DNA from: Mediterraneibacter faecis JCM 15917
Lineage (GTDB): Bacteria; Bacillota; Clostridia; Lachnospirales; Lachnospiraceae
Length of the DNA: 64,000 nt
NCBI GenBank assembly: GCA_001312505.1
Contig: BBDW01000001.1
Location: forward strand, 372,001 to 436,000
Reading direction: 5' to 3'
The notes below the pieces were generated by a model that ran no database searches, had not been told where the DNA came from, and saw only the letters and a list, made by a program, of their open reading frames with translations. Below are positions 20,123 through 30,326 of this stretch, in pieces; the stretch's first letter is position 1; each line of letters begins with the position of its first letter. The translations under genes and the position numbers were made by a program.

Positions 20123-22191
20123 TTATTTTGATAAGCTGTCAGCAATTTCGTAAACATAGAGTTCGTGAAGAGCTCTTGTTGCACAAATATATTCCGCCTG
20201 ATTTTTAAGCGGATTTTCTTTTGCACCGCGAAGTGCGAAAACCTGGTCAAATTCCAGCCCTTTTGCAAGATAAAATGTGGTTACTGTGAGGCCTTTCTTA
20301 AATGCGGAACTGTTACGATCCACATAGGATACGTTGATACCACGAAGTTGCAGGAGACGGCTTAAGTCAAAAGCTTCCTCTTCTGTTGTTGTGATCAGGC
20401 AGCAGTTTCAAAGTCTCCCGGACATTTTAAATGACAGACAAGTTCATCAAGCAATTCCGTATCTGTGTTAAATGTCTTTTCTACTACTTCTTTCCCATGG
20501 CGGTCCAGTAACTCAAGATCAGATACTCCACTGACTTTTTCTGCATACCGGGCAATTTCTAATGTATTCCGGTAACTCTTTTTGATTTCAATCGTTCGGA
20601 TCTCACGTCCAAGTAATTTGGGAAGAAATCTCAATACATCCTGTTGCTTTGTATCCAGGGTCTGTGCACGGTCTCCAAGGATAGTCATTCTGCAGTGGAA
20701 TAGCATTTCTAAAATTGTATATTGCAGATAAGAATAATCCTGCATCTCGTCGATTACTAAATGTTTGATATTCTTATGAGTAGAATTGCCACCTGACAGG
20801 CGATATTTCAGATACAGCATAGGAAATACATCCTCATATGGTAATTTTCTTTTCTCATAAAGGACGTCTGGCAGCAAATTACACCCGCAGTCTTCTAACA
20901 TCCAATTATAGATGGCATAAATGTCTTTTGTTTTGTACATCTTATCGAATTTCATCTGAAGTGTTTCTTGATCATCATCTGAAATATTTCTTCCGTTTAA
21001 AGTTTCCCAGGAATCAATGAAATAATCTTTTATGGCATCCATACGATTTAAAAGAGGAGTCTCTGTAAATTTGAAATAAAACAGTTCAATCATTTCTTCT
21101 TCCGTCAATGTCATCCCGCGGAAATAGACTTCCTTAAACTCAATCAGACGATCTTCTAAAACTGCAAGAAATCCTTCGATCTCACCAATGAAAGCTTTTG
21201 ATTGTTTCCAGTCAAAACGATCCTGTGATTCTTGATCTGGAAATCTCATTCTGCGTTCTAATTGATCATATCTGTCTTCGCAATCAGCAGAAACACCTTT
21301 CCGAAGCTCTTTGTAGGCGTAGAGATCAAAACTCATCTCACGGATATTCTCTTCTCCTAATTCCGGAAGAATATGTGAGATATAATCTGCAAATACGCTG
21401 TTCGGTGAAAGAATCAGTATGTTGGATGATTTCAGAGTGTCGCGTTCATGATATAAAAGATATGCAATTCGGTGTAAAGCAATCGAAGTTTTTCCACTTC
21501 CGGCAGCTCCCTGGATTACAAGGATCTGATCTTTTGTATTTCGGATAATTGCATTCTGTTCTTTCTGGATCGTGCGGACGATATTTTTTAATTTTACATC
21601 ACTGTTTGTTCCAAGTTCTTTTTTCAGTATATCATCATCGATCTTTGTATCACTCTCAAAGGCATAGACAAGTTCTCCATTCTGAATCTTAAACTGCCAT
21701 TTTGAAAGAATCTCTCCATCCAGTTTTCCGGCAGGAGCCTCATAGCTTGCCGGCCCTTTATCATAATCATAAAACAAACTGCTGACTGGAGCTCTCCAGT
21801 CGTAGATCAATGGTTGCATGCCGTTCTTTGCAGCGAAATTTCCGATTCCAATATAAAACGGTTCCGGTTCGTCATCTCCATCATACATAAAATCAACACG
21901 TCCGAAAAAAGGTGCATCTAACATTTTCTCAAATCTATGCTTTAATTGCAGCTTCTCATTATTAGCGTTGACCTGATGCAGAAGTGCTTGCTGATTATCA
22001 TAATCTTCGTAACCATATTCATCCATCTCCGTATAATTTTCCCAGTAATATTCCTGCATGTTATCAATCTCTTTCTGTCCATCAGAGAGAGACTGCCCTA
22101 TTTCTTCCAGTCGTTTTTGTAACTTTATCTCAACATCTTCAAGGAAGCATCTTCCATCAAATCGATTGTCATTGCTGTTATAATTCGTCAT
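20123..22191 (-). CDS. HelD-like superfamily 1 helicase (apparent frameshift)
   Basis: A UvrD/Rep-like ATPase of about 690 residues resembling HelD, which binds RNA polymerase and recycles stalled complexes. It has a long N-terminal coiled region, Walker A VIQGAAGSGKTSIALHR, HLVIDEMQDYSYLQY as motif II, and a C-terminal LTVTTFYLAKGLEFDQVF. The last 90 residues are in another frame; the join at about 20398 needs one more base in a GG pair to read ETAALITTTEEEAF. I chose the ATG at 22191 with GGGGGAAA upstream; an in-frame extension to 22248 lacks a ribosome-binding site. Confidence 0.87.
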
Positions 22192-22383
22192 ATGTTTATA
22201 TTTCCCCCAAAATAGATTTTTGCTTCTTAGGTTTATTGAAATTTGCAAATATTTGGTTTATTATTTTACCATATCTTCGAACAGGTTGTCATCTGATTTG
22301 AGCAAAATTGCTGTATGTCACAAAAACTTTTCCGTTGTCTCCCTCAAATTATAACACGACAAATTCATTTTTAATATATAAAA

Positions 22384-22428
22384 AATATCCTGACAAGCAC
22401 AGAGTTTTCTGTATCCTGTCAGGATATT
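22384..22428 (-). terminator. Rho-independent terminator after nfnB
   Basis: Perfect twelve-base arms AATATCCTGACA and TGTCAGGATATT around a 21-base loop, followed on the minus strand by a T-rich run. It lies 60 bases past the nfnB stop. The rest of the 298-base gap up to the helD start shows nothing else I can name. Confidence 0.9.
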
Positions 22429-22489
22429 CTGTTTTCAAATTCCGATTTTCTCAAAGAAGCTTATGCTCCTATATACAATCTTCCTTCTA

Positions 22490-23878
22490 TTATTTATTTC
22501 TCAGATATTCATCGATACCTTTGGCACCTGCTTTACCAGCTCCCATAGCAAGGATAACTGTAGCAGCTCCTGTAACAGCATCTCCTCCGGCAAATACGCC
22601 TTCTTTAGATGTCTGTCCGTTCTCTTCTTCCGCAACGATACATTTTCTGCGGTTTGTCTCCAGACCTTTTGTTGTAGAAGAAATCAGCGGGTTCGGTGAT
22701 GTACCAAGAGACATGATAACTGTATCAACCTCGATGTCGTACTCGGATCCCTCGATTTCAACCGGACGTCTTCTTCCGGATGCATCTGGCTCACCAAGTT
22801 CCATCTTAATCACTGTCATGCTTGTGATATTACCGTTCTCGTCAACATTGATCTTCTTCGGATTTGTAAGAAGATCGAAGATGATTCCTTCTTCTTTTGC
22901 ATGATGAACTTCTTCTGCTCTTGCAGGAAGCTCTGCTTCACTTCTTCTGTATACTACATGAACTTCTGCGCCGAGACGAAGAGCTGTTCTTGCAGCATCC
23001 ATAGCTACGTTACCACCACCAACAACGGCTACTTTCTTACCGGCAGCGATCGGTGTGTCGTAATCCTCACGGAAAGCTTTCATCAGGTTACTTCTTGTCA
23101 GGTATTCATTTGCAGAGAATACTTCGTTTGCATTCTCTCCCGGAATTCCCATGAACATTGGAAGTCCTGCACCGGATCCGATGAATACTGCCTCGAATCC
23201 TTCCTCTTCCATCAGCTGATCGATGGTTGTGGATTTACCGATAACAACATTTGTCTCGAATTTAACACCGAGCTCTTTTACTTTCTCGATCTCTTTCGCA
23301 ACGACTTTCTGTTTTGGAAGACGGAACTCAGGAATACCATATACAAGTACTCCACCGAGCTCATGTAATGCTTCGAATACTGTTACATCATATCCGAGTT
23401 TTGCAAGGTCTCCGGCACATGTAAGTCCGGACGGGCCAGAACCGATAACAGCTACTTTGTGACCGTTCATAGTCTCTGCGCCTTCTGGTTTGATATCGTT
23501 CTCAAGTGCATAATCAGCAACGAAACGCTCCAGTTTTCCGATAGAAACAGGCTCACCTTTGATTCCACGGATACATTTTCCTTCACACTGGGATTCCTGC
23601 GGGCAAACACGTCCACAGATAGCCGGAAGTGCACTGGATTTACCAATGATCTTGTAAGCTTCTTCGATATTTCCTTCTTTTACCTGCTGGACAAATGCCG
23701 GAATGTTGATGGATACAGGACAGCCCTGGATACATTTTGCATTCTTACAGTTAAGGCATCTTGTAGCCTCTTCCATTGCTTCTTCTTTGTTATAACCGAG
23801 ACAAACTTCTTCAAAGTTTGTTGCACGTACTTTTGGATCCTGCTCTCTTACAGGTACTTTTTTCATCATATCAGCCAT
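22490..23878 (-). CDS. nfnB: NfnB / glutamate synthase small subunit-like oxidoreductase
   Basis: A 462-residue flavoprotein of the GltD family. The N-terminal iron-sulfur region has CLNCKNAKCIQGCP and CGRVCPQESQCEGKC; then an FAD site GSGPSGLTCAGDLAKLGYDV and an NAD(P) site VVGGGNVAMDAARTALRLGA. With the overlapping upstream gene it forms the NfnAB pair, NADH-dependent ferredoxin:NADP+ oxidoreductase, which bifurcates electrons between ferredoxin, NADH and NADPH in clostridia. The same proteins are often labelled glutamate synthase small chain; no large subunit gene is present here, which favours Nfn. The ATG overlaps the nfnA stop by one base. Confidence 0.9.
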   Translation of the reverse strand: MADMMKKVPVREQDPKVRATNFEEVCLGYNKEEAMEEATRCLNCKNAKCIQGCPVSINIPAFVQQVKEGNIEEAYKIIGKSSALPAICGRVCPQESQCEGKCIRGIKGEPVSIGKLERFVADYALENDIKPEGAETMNGHKVAVIGSGPSGLTCAGDLAKLGYDVTVFEALHELGGVLVYGIPEFRLPKQKVVAKEIEKVKELGVKFETNVVIGKSTTIDQLMEEEGFEAVFIGSGAGLPMFMGIPGENANEVFSANEYLTRSNLMKAFREDYDTPIAAGKKVAVVGGGNVAMDAARTALRLGAEVHVVYRRSEAELPARAEEVHHAKEEGIIFDLLTNPKKINVDENGNITSMTVIKMELGEPDASGRRRPVEIEGSEYDIEVDTVIMSLGTSPNPLISSTTKGLETNRRKCIVAEEENGQTSKEGVFAGGDAVTGAATVILAMGAGKAGAKGIDEYLRNK

Positions 23879-24765
23879 TATTCGTCACCTCCACAATGTC
23901 CGCATCCGCCGTGATGTGTATCGCCTTCCTGAAGCTTCAGCATTGCGCGTCCTTCTTCAGATTTGTACATCTGGCTTCTCTTCATTGCCTGATCAAAGTC
24001 AACAAGGTGTCCGTCGAACTCTGGTCCGTCAACGCATGCAAATTTGATCTCGTCACCAACCTGAAGACGACAGGCACCACACATACCTGTTCCGTCTACC
24101 ATGATCGGGTTCATGCTGACGATTGTCGGAATCTCAAGTTTCTTTGTTAAGAGACAGACGAATTTCATCATGATCATCGGTCCGATTGCAACGCAGACAT
24201 CGTATTTATTTCCGTTGTTTACAAGTTCTTCTACCATAGTTGTAACCATTCCGGCGTGTCCGTAGGAACCGTCATCTGTACATGGGTAGTAATTACCTGC
24301 AACAGCTTCCATCTGATCTTCAAGGATCAGCATATCTTTTGTCTTAGCACCAACGATAACATCAGCATCGATTCCGTGTGCTTTCAACCATTTTACCTGT
24401 GGGTAAACCGGAGCAGCCCCAACTCCACCGGCTACAAACAGCATCTTCTTATTCTTAAGGGACTCCAGGTCTTCATGAACAAACTCAGAAGCGCATCCAA
24501 GCGGTCCTGTAAAGTCACGGAAACTGTCTCCGGCTTTGAGTTCTCCCATTTTCACTGTAGAAGCTCCAACTTCCTGGAAGACGATTGTGATTGTTCCTGC
24601 TTCTCTGTCATAATCACAGATTGTCAGCGGAATACGTTCGCCTTTCTCGTCCATTTTAACGATGACAAACTGACCAGGCTGACAGTGACTTGCTACACGT
24701 GGTGCATGAACATTCATCAGATAAATCTTATCAGCCAGTTTTTCAGCTTTTAATATCTTATACAT
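23878..24765 (-). CDS. nfnA: NfnA / sulfide dehydrogenase-like FAD-NAD binding subunit
   Basis: A 295-residue ferredoxin-NADP reductase-like protein. It has the FAD-binding start QFVIVKMDEKGERIPLT, the nucleotide-binding FVAGGVGAAPVYPQVKWL, and a [2Fe-2S] site in GMCGACRLQVGDEIKFAC. The C-terminus is His- and Cys-rich (HHGGCGHCGGDE), as in many clostridial homologues. AAGGAGGA precedes the ATG at 24765. It is the first gene of nfnA-nfnB and supplies the NADH-side cofactor site of the complex. Confidence 0.9.
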   Translation of the reverse strand: MYKILKAEKLADKIYLMNVHAPRVASHCQPGQFVIVKMDEKGERIPLTICDYDREAGTITIVFQEVGASTVKMGELKAGDSFRDFTGPLGCASEFVHEDLESLKNKKMLFVAGGVGAAPVYPQVKWLKAHGIDADVIVGAKTKDMLILEDQMEAVAGNYYPCTDDGSYGHAGMVTTMVEELVNNGNKYDVCVAIGPMIMMKFVCLLTKKLEIPTIVSMNPIMVDGTGMCGACRLQVGDEIKFACVDGPEFDGHLVDFDQAMKRSQMYKSEEGRAMLKLQEGDTHHGGCGHCGGDE

Positions 24766-24877
24766 GTTTCTCCTCCTTGTAAATAAATCGACGTTATTGT
24801 CTTCAAACATTGTGTAAACAATAACAGCTCGCTCTTTGTTAATAATACGACACTTCAGCTATGAATTCAAGTAAAAC

Positions 24878-24915
24878 ATACGGGCAGACACACAATTTCA
24901 TGCATCTACCCGTAT
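24878..24915 (-). terminator. Likely terminator after the alcohol dehydrogenase gene
   Basis: Arms ATACGGGCAGA and TCTACCCGTAT pair with one G-U, followed by GTTTTAC on the minus strand. It separates adh (stop at 24984) from nfnA. Confidence 0.75.
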
Positions 24916-24983
24916 TGTTTAAGACAAGTTTACAGCGTTATCTTATTTTATAAGAACACTGAAACCTTTATTAATTTTTGATT

Positions 24984-26165
24984 TTAGAAATCAACTTCTG
25001 TTCCGTAGTATGTACATGTAAGAAGTTTAGCCATAGCAGCCGGATCGATTGCACGTGGGTTGGATCCTGTACAGGCATCTCCTACAGCCAGTTCTGCAAT
25101 CTTGTCAACTTTTTCTTTGAATTCTTCTTCATTGATTCCGAAGTCTTTCAGAGTCTTAGGAATGTTCAGTCTTACATTGAACTCATCAATCTTCTCAACA
25201 AGGCTGTTGATCAGAGCCTGCTCAGATGTTCCGGCAAGTCCCATTCTGCGTGCGATTTCAGCATAACGTTTTGCAGCTACAGCATCTTTGGCGTTGTATT
25301 TGATAACGTATGGAAGGTAAATTGCGTTAGCACATCCGTGCGGAATATGTCCTGTAGAGAATGCAGCACCTGTTTTATGAGCCATTGAATGAACGATACC
25401 AAGTAATGCATTAGAGAATGCCATTCCTGCAAGGCACTGTGCATAATGCATCTGCTCTCTTGCAACCATATCACATTTGTAAGATCCTGGCAGATAATCA
25501 AGAACCATCTCAATTGCCTGCAGTGCAAGTGGATCTGTGAAAGGTCCGTTCAGTGTGGATACATATGCTTCAATTGCATGTGTAAGAGCATCCATACCTG
25601 TATATGCAACCTGTTTAACCGGGAGTCCTGCAACAAGGTCAGGATCAACGATTGCAACATCTGGTGTGATGTTGAAGTCAGCCAGTGGATATTTCACACC
25701 AGTCTGATAGTTTGTGATAACTGAGAATGCTGTAACCTCTGTAGCTGTTCCTGAAGTTGTAGGAATTGCTGCAAATTTAGCTTTCTGTCTCAGTTCCGGG
25801 AAGCTGAATGGTGTGATCAGGTCTTCAAAGGAGATCTCCGGGTACTCATAGAATGCCCACATAGCTTTCGCTGCATCGATTGGTGATCCACCACCCATAG
25901 CAACGATCCAATCCGGCTCGAAAGCACGCATTGCTTCAGCACCTTTCATAACAGTTTCAACAGATGGATCTGGCTCAACACCTTCAAACAGCTGAACTTC
26001 CATTCCGCCTTCTTTCAGATAATTAACTGCTTTATCCAGGAATCCCTGACGTTTCATAGAACCGCCACCAACTACAAGAATGGCTTTCTTTCCTTTCAGG
26101 TTCTTCAGTTCTTCCAGACATCCTTTTCCATGATAAATGTCTCTTGGTAAGCAAAATCTACTCAT
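24984..26165 (-). CDS. Iron-containing alcohol dehydrogenase
   Basis: A 393-residue group III alcohol dehydrogenase, probably reducing an aldehyde such as butyraldehyde or acetaldehyde with NAD(P)H in fermentation. The nucleotide-binding GGGSPIDAAKAMW is near residue 100. The iron ligands are expected in IVDPDL, MDALTHAIEAYVS, GIVHSMAHKTGAAF and GHIPHGCANAIYL. It stands alone with its own promoter, a Rex-type operator and terminators on both sides, which points to control by the NADH/NAD+ ratio. The exact substrate cannot be read from the sequence. Confidence 0.93.
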   Translation of the reverse strand: MSRFCLPRDIYHGKGCLEELKNLKGKKAILVVGGGSMKRQGFLDKAVNYLKEGGMEVQLFEGVEPDPSVETVMKGAEAMRAFEPDWIVAMGGGSPIDAAKAMWAFYEYPEISFEDLITPFSFPELRQKAKFAAIPTTSGTATEVTAFSVITNYQTGVKYPLADFNITPDVAIVDPDLVAGLPVKQVAYTGMDALTHAIEAYVSTLNGPFTDPLALQAIEMVLDYLPGSYKCDMVAREQMHYAQCLAGMAFSNALLGIVHSMAHKTGAAFSTGHIPHGCANAIYLPYVIKYNAKDAVAAKRYAEIARRMGLAGTSEQALINSLVEKIDEFNVRLNIPKTLKDFGINEEEFKEKVDKIAELAVGDACTGSNPRAIDPAAMAKLLTCTYYGTEVDF

Positions 26166-26192
26166 AACAAATCTCTCCTTTTTTATGTAGTA

Positions 26193-26210
26193 TTGTTATT
26201 TTTTTAACAG
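26193..26210. promoter_or_regulatory. Candidate Rex operator in the adh promoter
   Basis: TTGTTATTTTTTTAACAG matches the Rex consensus TTGTTAAnnnnTTAACAA at all but two defined positions. On the minus strand it lies just after a TATAAT -10 box and between that and the adh ribosome-binding site, where repressor binding would block transcription. A -35 TTGCTT sits 17 bases before the -10. Rex itself is encoded at 39605-40240 in this window. Confidence 0.65.
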
Positions 26211-26233
26211 ATATTATTATAACTCTGTATGCT

Positions 26234-26290
26234 AAAAAAAGCAACCCTATTTTGAAAATTTACATAATATTTTCCAAAATCAAGGTTGCT
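26234..26290 (-). terminator. Rho-independent terminator after the zinc-ribbon/TPR gene
   Basis: Arms AGCAACC and GGTTGCT with an inner pairing of CAAAAT-type sequence, followed on the minus strand by TTTTTTT. It ends the transcript of the gene at 26315-27667 and overlaps the upstream edge of the adh promoter. Confidence 0.85.
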
Positions 26291-26314
26291 TTCTAGTTAC
26301 TTTACACAGTTTAC

Positions 26315-27667
26315 TTAATATGTAGTAATATAGTTTCGTGTTGTTGCTTCCGTTGCTTTTCCATTTTTATCGTTCACGAGAATTGCTGAAAAAGTTGTTT
26401 GTGAATTTTCTGGCATATCAATCGGGTCAGTATATTTCTCAGAGGATGCGGTTGGAGTTGAACCGTCCATCGTGTAGTATGCCGTATATCCATCCGGTAC
26501 CGTAATCGTGATCTGAGTGGCTGTACTATATTGTCCGGTTGATGGAGAAACTGCCGGAGCGTCTACAAGTGGAAATTCAATGGAATATTTTGCACTGGAA
26601 ACAGCACTTGGTATTCCCTTTTTATTAACAGCAATTGCACGGATCTCTGTGTCACCTTCGGACTGAAGCAAAACAGCTTCTTTGTATTCTGTACTTGACT
26701 CCGTCGGATCAGAACCATCTGTTGTATAATAAATCGTTCCGCCTGTAGCAGATGTTAATGTTACCTGCTGTACTTCATCATAGGTTCCTTCTTTCAAACT
26801 GAATTCAGGAGCAGATGAAACATAATCATTCATAGCAGATAATACATTCTTATCTTCACAATCTTGCAGGAGATCAGAAATCTTATTCGGCTGTTCTGTT
26901 TTCTCATAGAATTTTACTGCAGCTTTATAGAGATTTACATTCGACGGTTGTGTCTCCAGTGCGTTGAGATAGACGCTCTCTGCACTGTCCAGATCATCCT
27001 GGGCAACATAGATATTAGCAAGTCCGGTATAAGCCTCTGCCTTTGATTTATCCTTTATAATTGCTCTGTTAAAATAATTCTCTGCAGAAGTATAGTTACT
27101 ATTCTGCAGTGCGGCATTCCCTTTTTTGATCATGCCTGTATAGGAATTCTGATATCCGATATAAATTCCGATACCAACCAGAAGAATGAGCAGGAAAAAA
27201 ACCGTAAGTAATTTTTGGCGTTTTTTTCTGGCAGCTTCTTGTTTTTTGATCTGCTGCAGGCGTCTGCTTTCAGTAGATGTCCGGCGCAGATTCTCTGTTG
27301 ACTGACGCGCATCCTGATAACGCTTTGCATCTGTTTTCTGACGTTGTCTTTGCGCTCTCTGGCGCCGTAGCTGCTCTCTTCGCTCTTCTCTTACTTTATC
27401 CAGTTCCGCCTGGCTTAAGACGCGTGTGGAATTAGGATTCGATCGTTGATTTTGCCGATTTCTGTTTTGTTGGTTTTGGCTCACATTCTGTCTTCGGACT
27501 ACATCTGCCTGAATCTGACGTGTAGCTCCGGCTACTGAGCCTTTCACTTCGCGTGCGAGTACATCTTCCAGAGGGTTATAATCTGGTACAATCTGTACTT
27601 CAGCACCGCATACGGGACAAATCAACTGATCGTCTGGTATATTTGCTCCGCAATGTGTACACCTCAT
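26315..27667 (-). CDS. Zinc-ribbon, TPR and chitobiase-C-like membrane protein
   Basis: A 450-residue multidomain protein of unknown function. It opens with a zinc ribbon (CTHCG and CPVCG, residues 3-22), then a basic, Arg/Gln-rich stretch to about residue 155, one membrane segment (VFFLLILLVGIGIYIGY near 165-183), several TPR-like helical repeats (for example SAENYFNRAIIKDKSKAEAY), and two copies of a beta-sandwich domain marked by YYTTDGSDPT and YYTMDGSTPT, like the C-terminal domain of chitobiase. The layout puts the zinc ribbon inside and the TPR and beta domains outside the cell. It is 13 bases upstream of folD's stop side in the same direction. Confidence 0.8.
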   Translation of the reverse strand: MRCTHCGANIPDDQLICPVCGAEVQIVPDYNPLEDVLAREVKGSVAGATRQIQADVVRRQNVSQNQQNRNRQNQRSNPNSTRVLSQAELDKVREERREQLRRQRAQRQRQKTDAKRYQDARQSTENLRRTSTESRRLQQIKKQEAARKKRQKLLTVFFLLILLVGIGIYIGYQNSYTGMIKKGNAALQNSNYTSAENYFNRAIIKDKSKAEAYTGLANIYVAQDDLDSAESVYLNALETQPSNVNLYKAAVKFYEKTEQPNKISDLLQDCEDKNVLSAMNDYVSSAPEFSLKEGTYDEVQQVTLTSATGGTIYYTTDGSDPTESSTEYKEAVLLQSEGDTEIRAIAVNKKGIPSAVSSAKYSIEFPLVDAPAVSPSTGQYSTATQITITVPDGYTAYYTMDGSTPTASSEKYTDPIDMPENSQTTFSAILVNDKNGKATEATTRNYITTY

Positions 27668-27680
27668 TTACAAGTTCCTC

Positions 27681-28523
27681 CTACTTACGAACTGTTTCAA
27701 CGCAATTATTCATCAGCATCGCAATTGTCATTGGACCAACACCGCCCGGTACCGGCGTGATTGCAGAAGAATGAGGTTCAACATCCGCAAAATCAATATC
27801 TCCGCAAAGATGGTTCGCTTCATCACGATGCATTCCTACATCGATGACAACAGCTCCCTCTTTGATATATTCAGATGTGATAAAACGCTCTTTTCCAATT
27901 GCAACAATCAGGATATCTGCTCGTTTTGCTACTTCTTTAAGATCTTTTGTCCGGGAATGTGCAACGGTTACAGTTCCATTTTCACGAAGCAAAAGGGCTG
28001 CCATTGGTTTACCGACGATATTGCTTCGTCCAATGATCACACATTCTTTTCCTTCGATCGAAATATTCGATCTTTTCAAAAGCTGAATGATTCCGGCCGG
28101 AGTACAGGATAAAAATCCTTTTTCTCCGATCCAGAGTCTTCCAACACTTACAGGATGGAATCCATCCACATCCTTATCCGGTGAAATCGTACGGATGATC
28201 TTATCTTCATCAATATGATCCGGTACCGGAAGCTGTACAAGAATTCCGTTTACGCTTTCATCCGCATTTAACTCTTCTACTAACTTAATCAGTTCTTCTT
28301 CCGAAGTCTCTTCCGGAAGTTCATATGATCTGGATTCTACCCCCCCGATATAGGCGCATGCCTTTTTCTTGTTTCTGACATATACAGAAGAAGCCGGATC
28401 ACTTCCCACCTGAATAACAGCAAGGCAAATATCAATGCCTTCTGCCTTAAACTGTGCTACTTCTTCTTTCAACTCATCTTTAATCTGCTGAGAGATTAAT
28501 TTACCATCTATCAACTGTGCCAT
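27681..28523 (-). CDS. folD: Bifunctional methylene-THF dehydrogenase/methenyl-THF cyclohydrolase FolD
   Basis: FolD interconverts methylene-, methenyl- and formyl-tetrahydrofolate. The 280-residue protein has the substrate-site YVRNKKKACAYIG, GILVQLPVPDHIDEDKI, the nucleotide-binding IIGRSNIVGKPMAALLL and the C-terminal TPVPGGVGPMTIAMLM. A run of seven C at 28340-28346 gives YIGGVES where homologues have a single Gly. It lies downstream of fhs in the same direction, so the two enzymes that feed formate into the folate pool are adjacent. Confidence 0.95.
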   Translation of the reverse strand: MAQLIDGKLISQQIKDELKEEVAQFKAEGIDICLAVIQVGSDPASSVYVRNKKKACAYIGGVESRSYELPEETSEEELIKLVEELNADESVNGILVQLPVPDHIDEDKIIRTISPDKDVDGFHPVSVGRLWIGEKGFLSCTPAGIIQLLKRSNISIEGKECVIIGRSNIVGKPMAALLLRENGTVTVAHSRTKDLKEVAKRADILIVAIGKERFITSEYIKEGAVVIDVGMHRDEANHLCGDIDFADVEPHSSAITPVPGGVGPMTIAMLMNNCVETVRK

Positions 28524-28586
28524 GTGTATCTCCTTAATTAATTATCTAACTCCACGAAAACAATTGGCATTGCCGGTCAAAAAATA

Positions 28587-30286
28587 CTATAACCGGCAGC
28601 CAATCATAAAAAACTTTAGAAAAAGTCCGGTGATCTTTCCGTCATCTGTAACGTCGATTCCGTTTGCAGCAGGAACTTTTGGAAGTCCAGGCATTGTCAT
28701 AACAGCGCCCGTCAGTGCGACAACAAAACCGGCTCCTGCACTTACATATACCTCGCGGATATGAATATCAAAGTTTTCAGGTCTTCCAAGCTTTGTAGCG
28801 TCATCTGAAAGAGAATACTGATTCTTTGCCATACAGATCGGGAAAGAACCAAATCCCATAGATTCAATCTTGGCGAGCTGTTTCTCAGCTGCAGGTTCAT
28901 ATACAACATCATGTGCGCCGTAAATCTCCTGTGCGATTGTACGGATCTTGTCTTTCAGAGAAAGCTCATCATTATAAAGCGTATGGAAATCACTTTCTTT
29001 TGTCTCAAGTGTCTCAAGAACCTTCTGCGCAAGATCTAAACCGCCTTCTCCGCCTTTCTCCCACACTTCTGAGAGGGCAAACTCGCATCCGCGTTCACGA
29101 CAGAATTTTTCAATAAATGCATTTTCAGCATCCGTATCTGTTACAAATGAATTCAGTGTAACGATTACCGGTACACCGTATTTCTGAATATTTTCAATAT
29201 GTTTCTCAAGATTTACAATACCTTTTGCAAGGGCATCCAGGTTCTCTTCTGCAAGGTCAGCCTTCGCAACGCCACCGTTATACTTTAATGCACGTACTGT
29301 TGCAACTAAAACTACTGCGTCTGGTTTCAGACCCGCCATACGGCATTTGATATCAAAGAATTTCTCAGCGCCAAGATCTGCACCAAATCCGGCTTCTGTG
29401 ACAGTGATGTCACTTAACTTCAGAGCCATCTTTGTTGCACGTACACTATTGCAGCCATGTGCAATGTTTGCAAATGGACCGCCATGTACTAAAGCCGGTG
29501 TATGCTCAAGTGTCTGGATCAGGTTTGGCTTGATCGCATCTTTCAGAAGTGCAGCCATAGCACCTGTTGCCTGAAGATCATCTGCTGTAACAGGTTCTCC
29601 CTTGAAATTGTAAGCAACAATGATTCTTCCAAGTCTGCGTTTAAGATCAGCAAGATCATCTGCAAGACAGAGGATCGCCATGATCTCAGATGCCACTGTA
29701 ATGACAAAATGATCTTCACGGACCATACCGTCTGTTTTGCGTCCAAGTCCGACAACAATATTTCTGAGAACACGATCATTCATATCGACACAACGTTTCC
29801 ATACAACCTGTCTTGGATCAATACCAAGTGTATTTCCCTGTTGGATATGATTATCGAGCATTGCTGCAAGAAGGTTGTTTGCTGAAGTGATCGCATGAAA
29901 ATCTCCTGTAAAATGCAGGTTCAGATCTTCCATAGGAACGACCTGGCATATCCGCCACCGGCTGCTCCACCTTTGATTCCGAAACATGGTCCGAGAGATG
30001 GCTCGCGAAGTGCGATCATTGCTTTTTTTCCAAGTTTTGCAAATGCCTGTCCGAGACCTACAGATGTTGTAGTCTTACCTTCTCCGGCCGGAGTAGGATT
30101 GATTGCTGTTACAAGTACAAGCTTTCCATCCTCGTTATCTTTGATTCTGTTCCAGAGTTCATCGGAAAGTTTTGCCTTATATTTTCCATAAAATTCAAGT
30201 TCATCTTCTGAAATACCGGCCTGTACCGCTACCTCTTTGATGTGTTTCATTTCTGCTTCCTGTGCAATCTGAATATCTGTTTTCAT
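28587..30286 (-). CDS. fhs: Formate-tetrahydrofolate ligase (apparent frameshift)
   Basis: This enzyme activates formate with ATP to 10-formyl-THF. The N-terminal part has the P-loop-like [20 protein letters not shown] and [12 protein letters not shown]; the rest has [25 protein letters not shown]-type [18 protein letters not shown] and the C-terminal [20 protein letters not shown]. The frame breaks at 29945-29946, where a pair of G should be three to read [11 protein letters not shown]. At the end the expected stop after KITGLF is passed because of one extra T, adding about nine residues. Joined length is about 560 residues, as usual. Confidence 0.93.
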
Positions 30287-30326
30287 CTTTCCCTCTCCTT
30301 TGTATCACTTTTGGTGTTTTTAGATT

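Noticed and set aside
22191-22248. Longer N-terminus for the HelD-like protein
   Set aside because: The upstream in-frame ATG has no ribosome-binding site, whereas the ATG at 22191 follows GGGGGAAA at proper spacing.
22490-24765. Glutamate synthase as the function of the GltD-like gene
   Set aside because: No large-subunit gene is nearby, and the overlapping partner is the NfnA-type flavin/iron-sulfur subunit, so the Nfn complex is the better reading.
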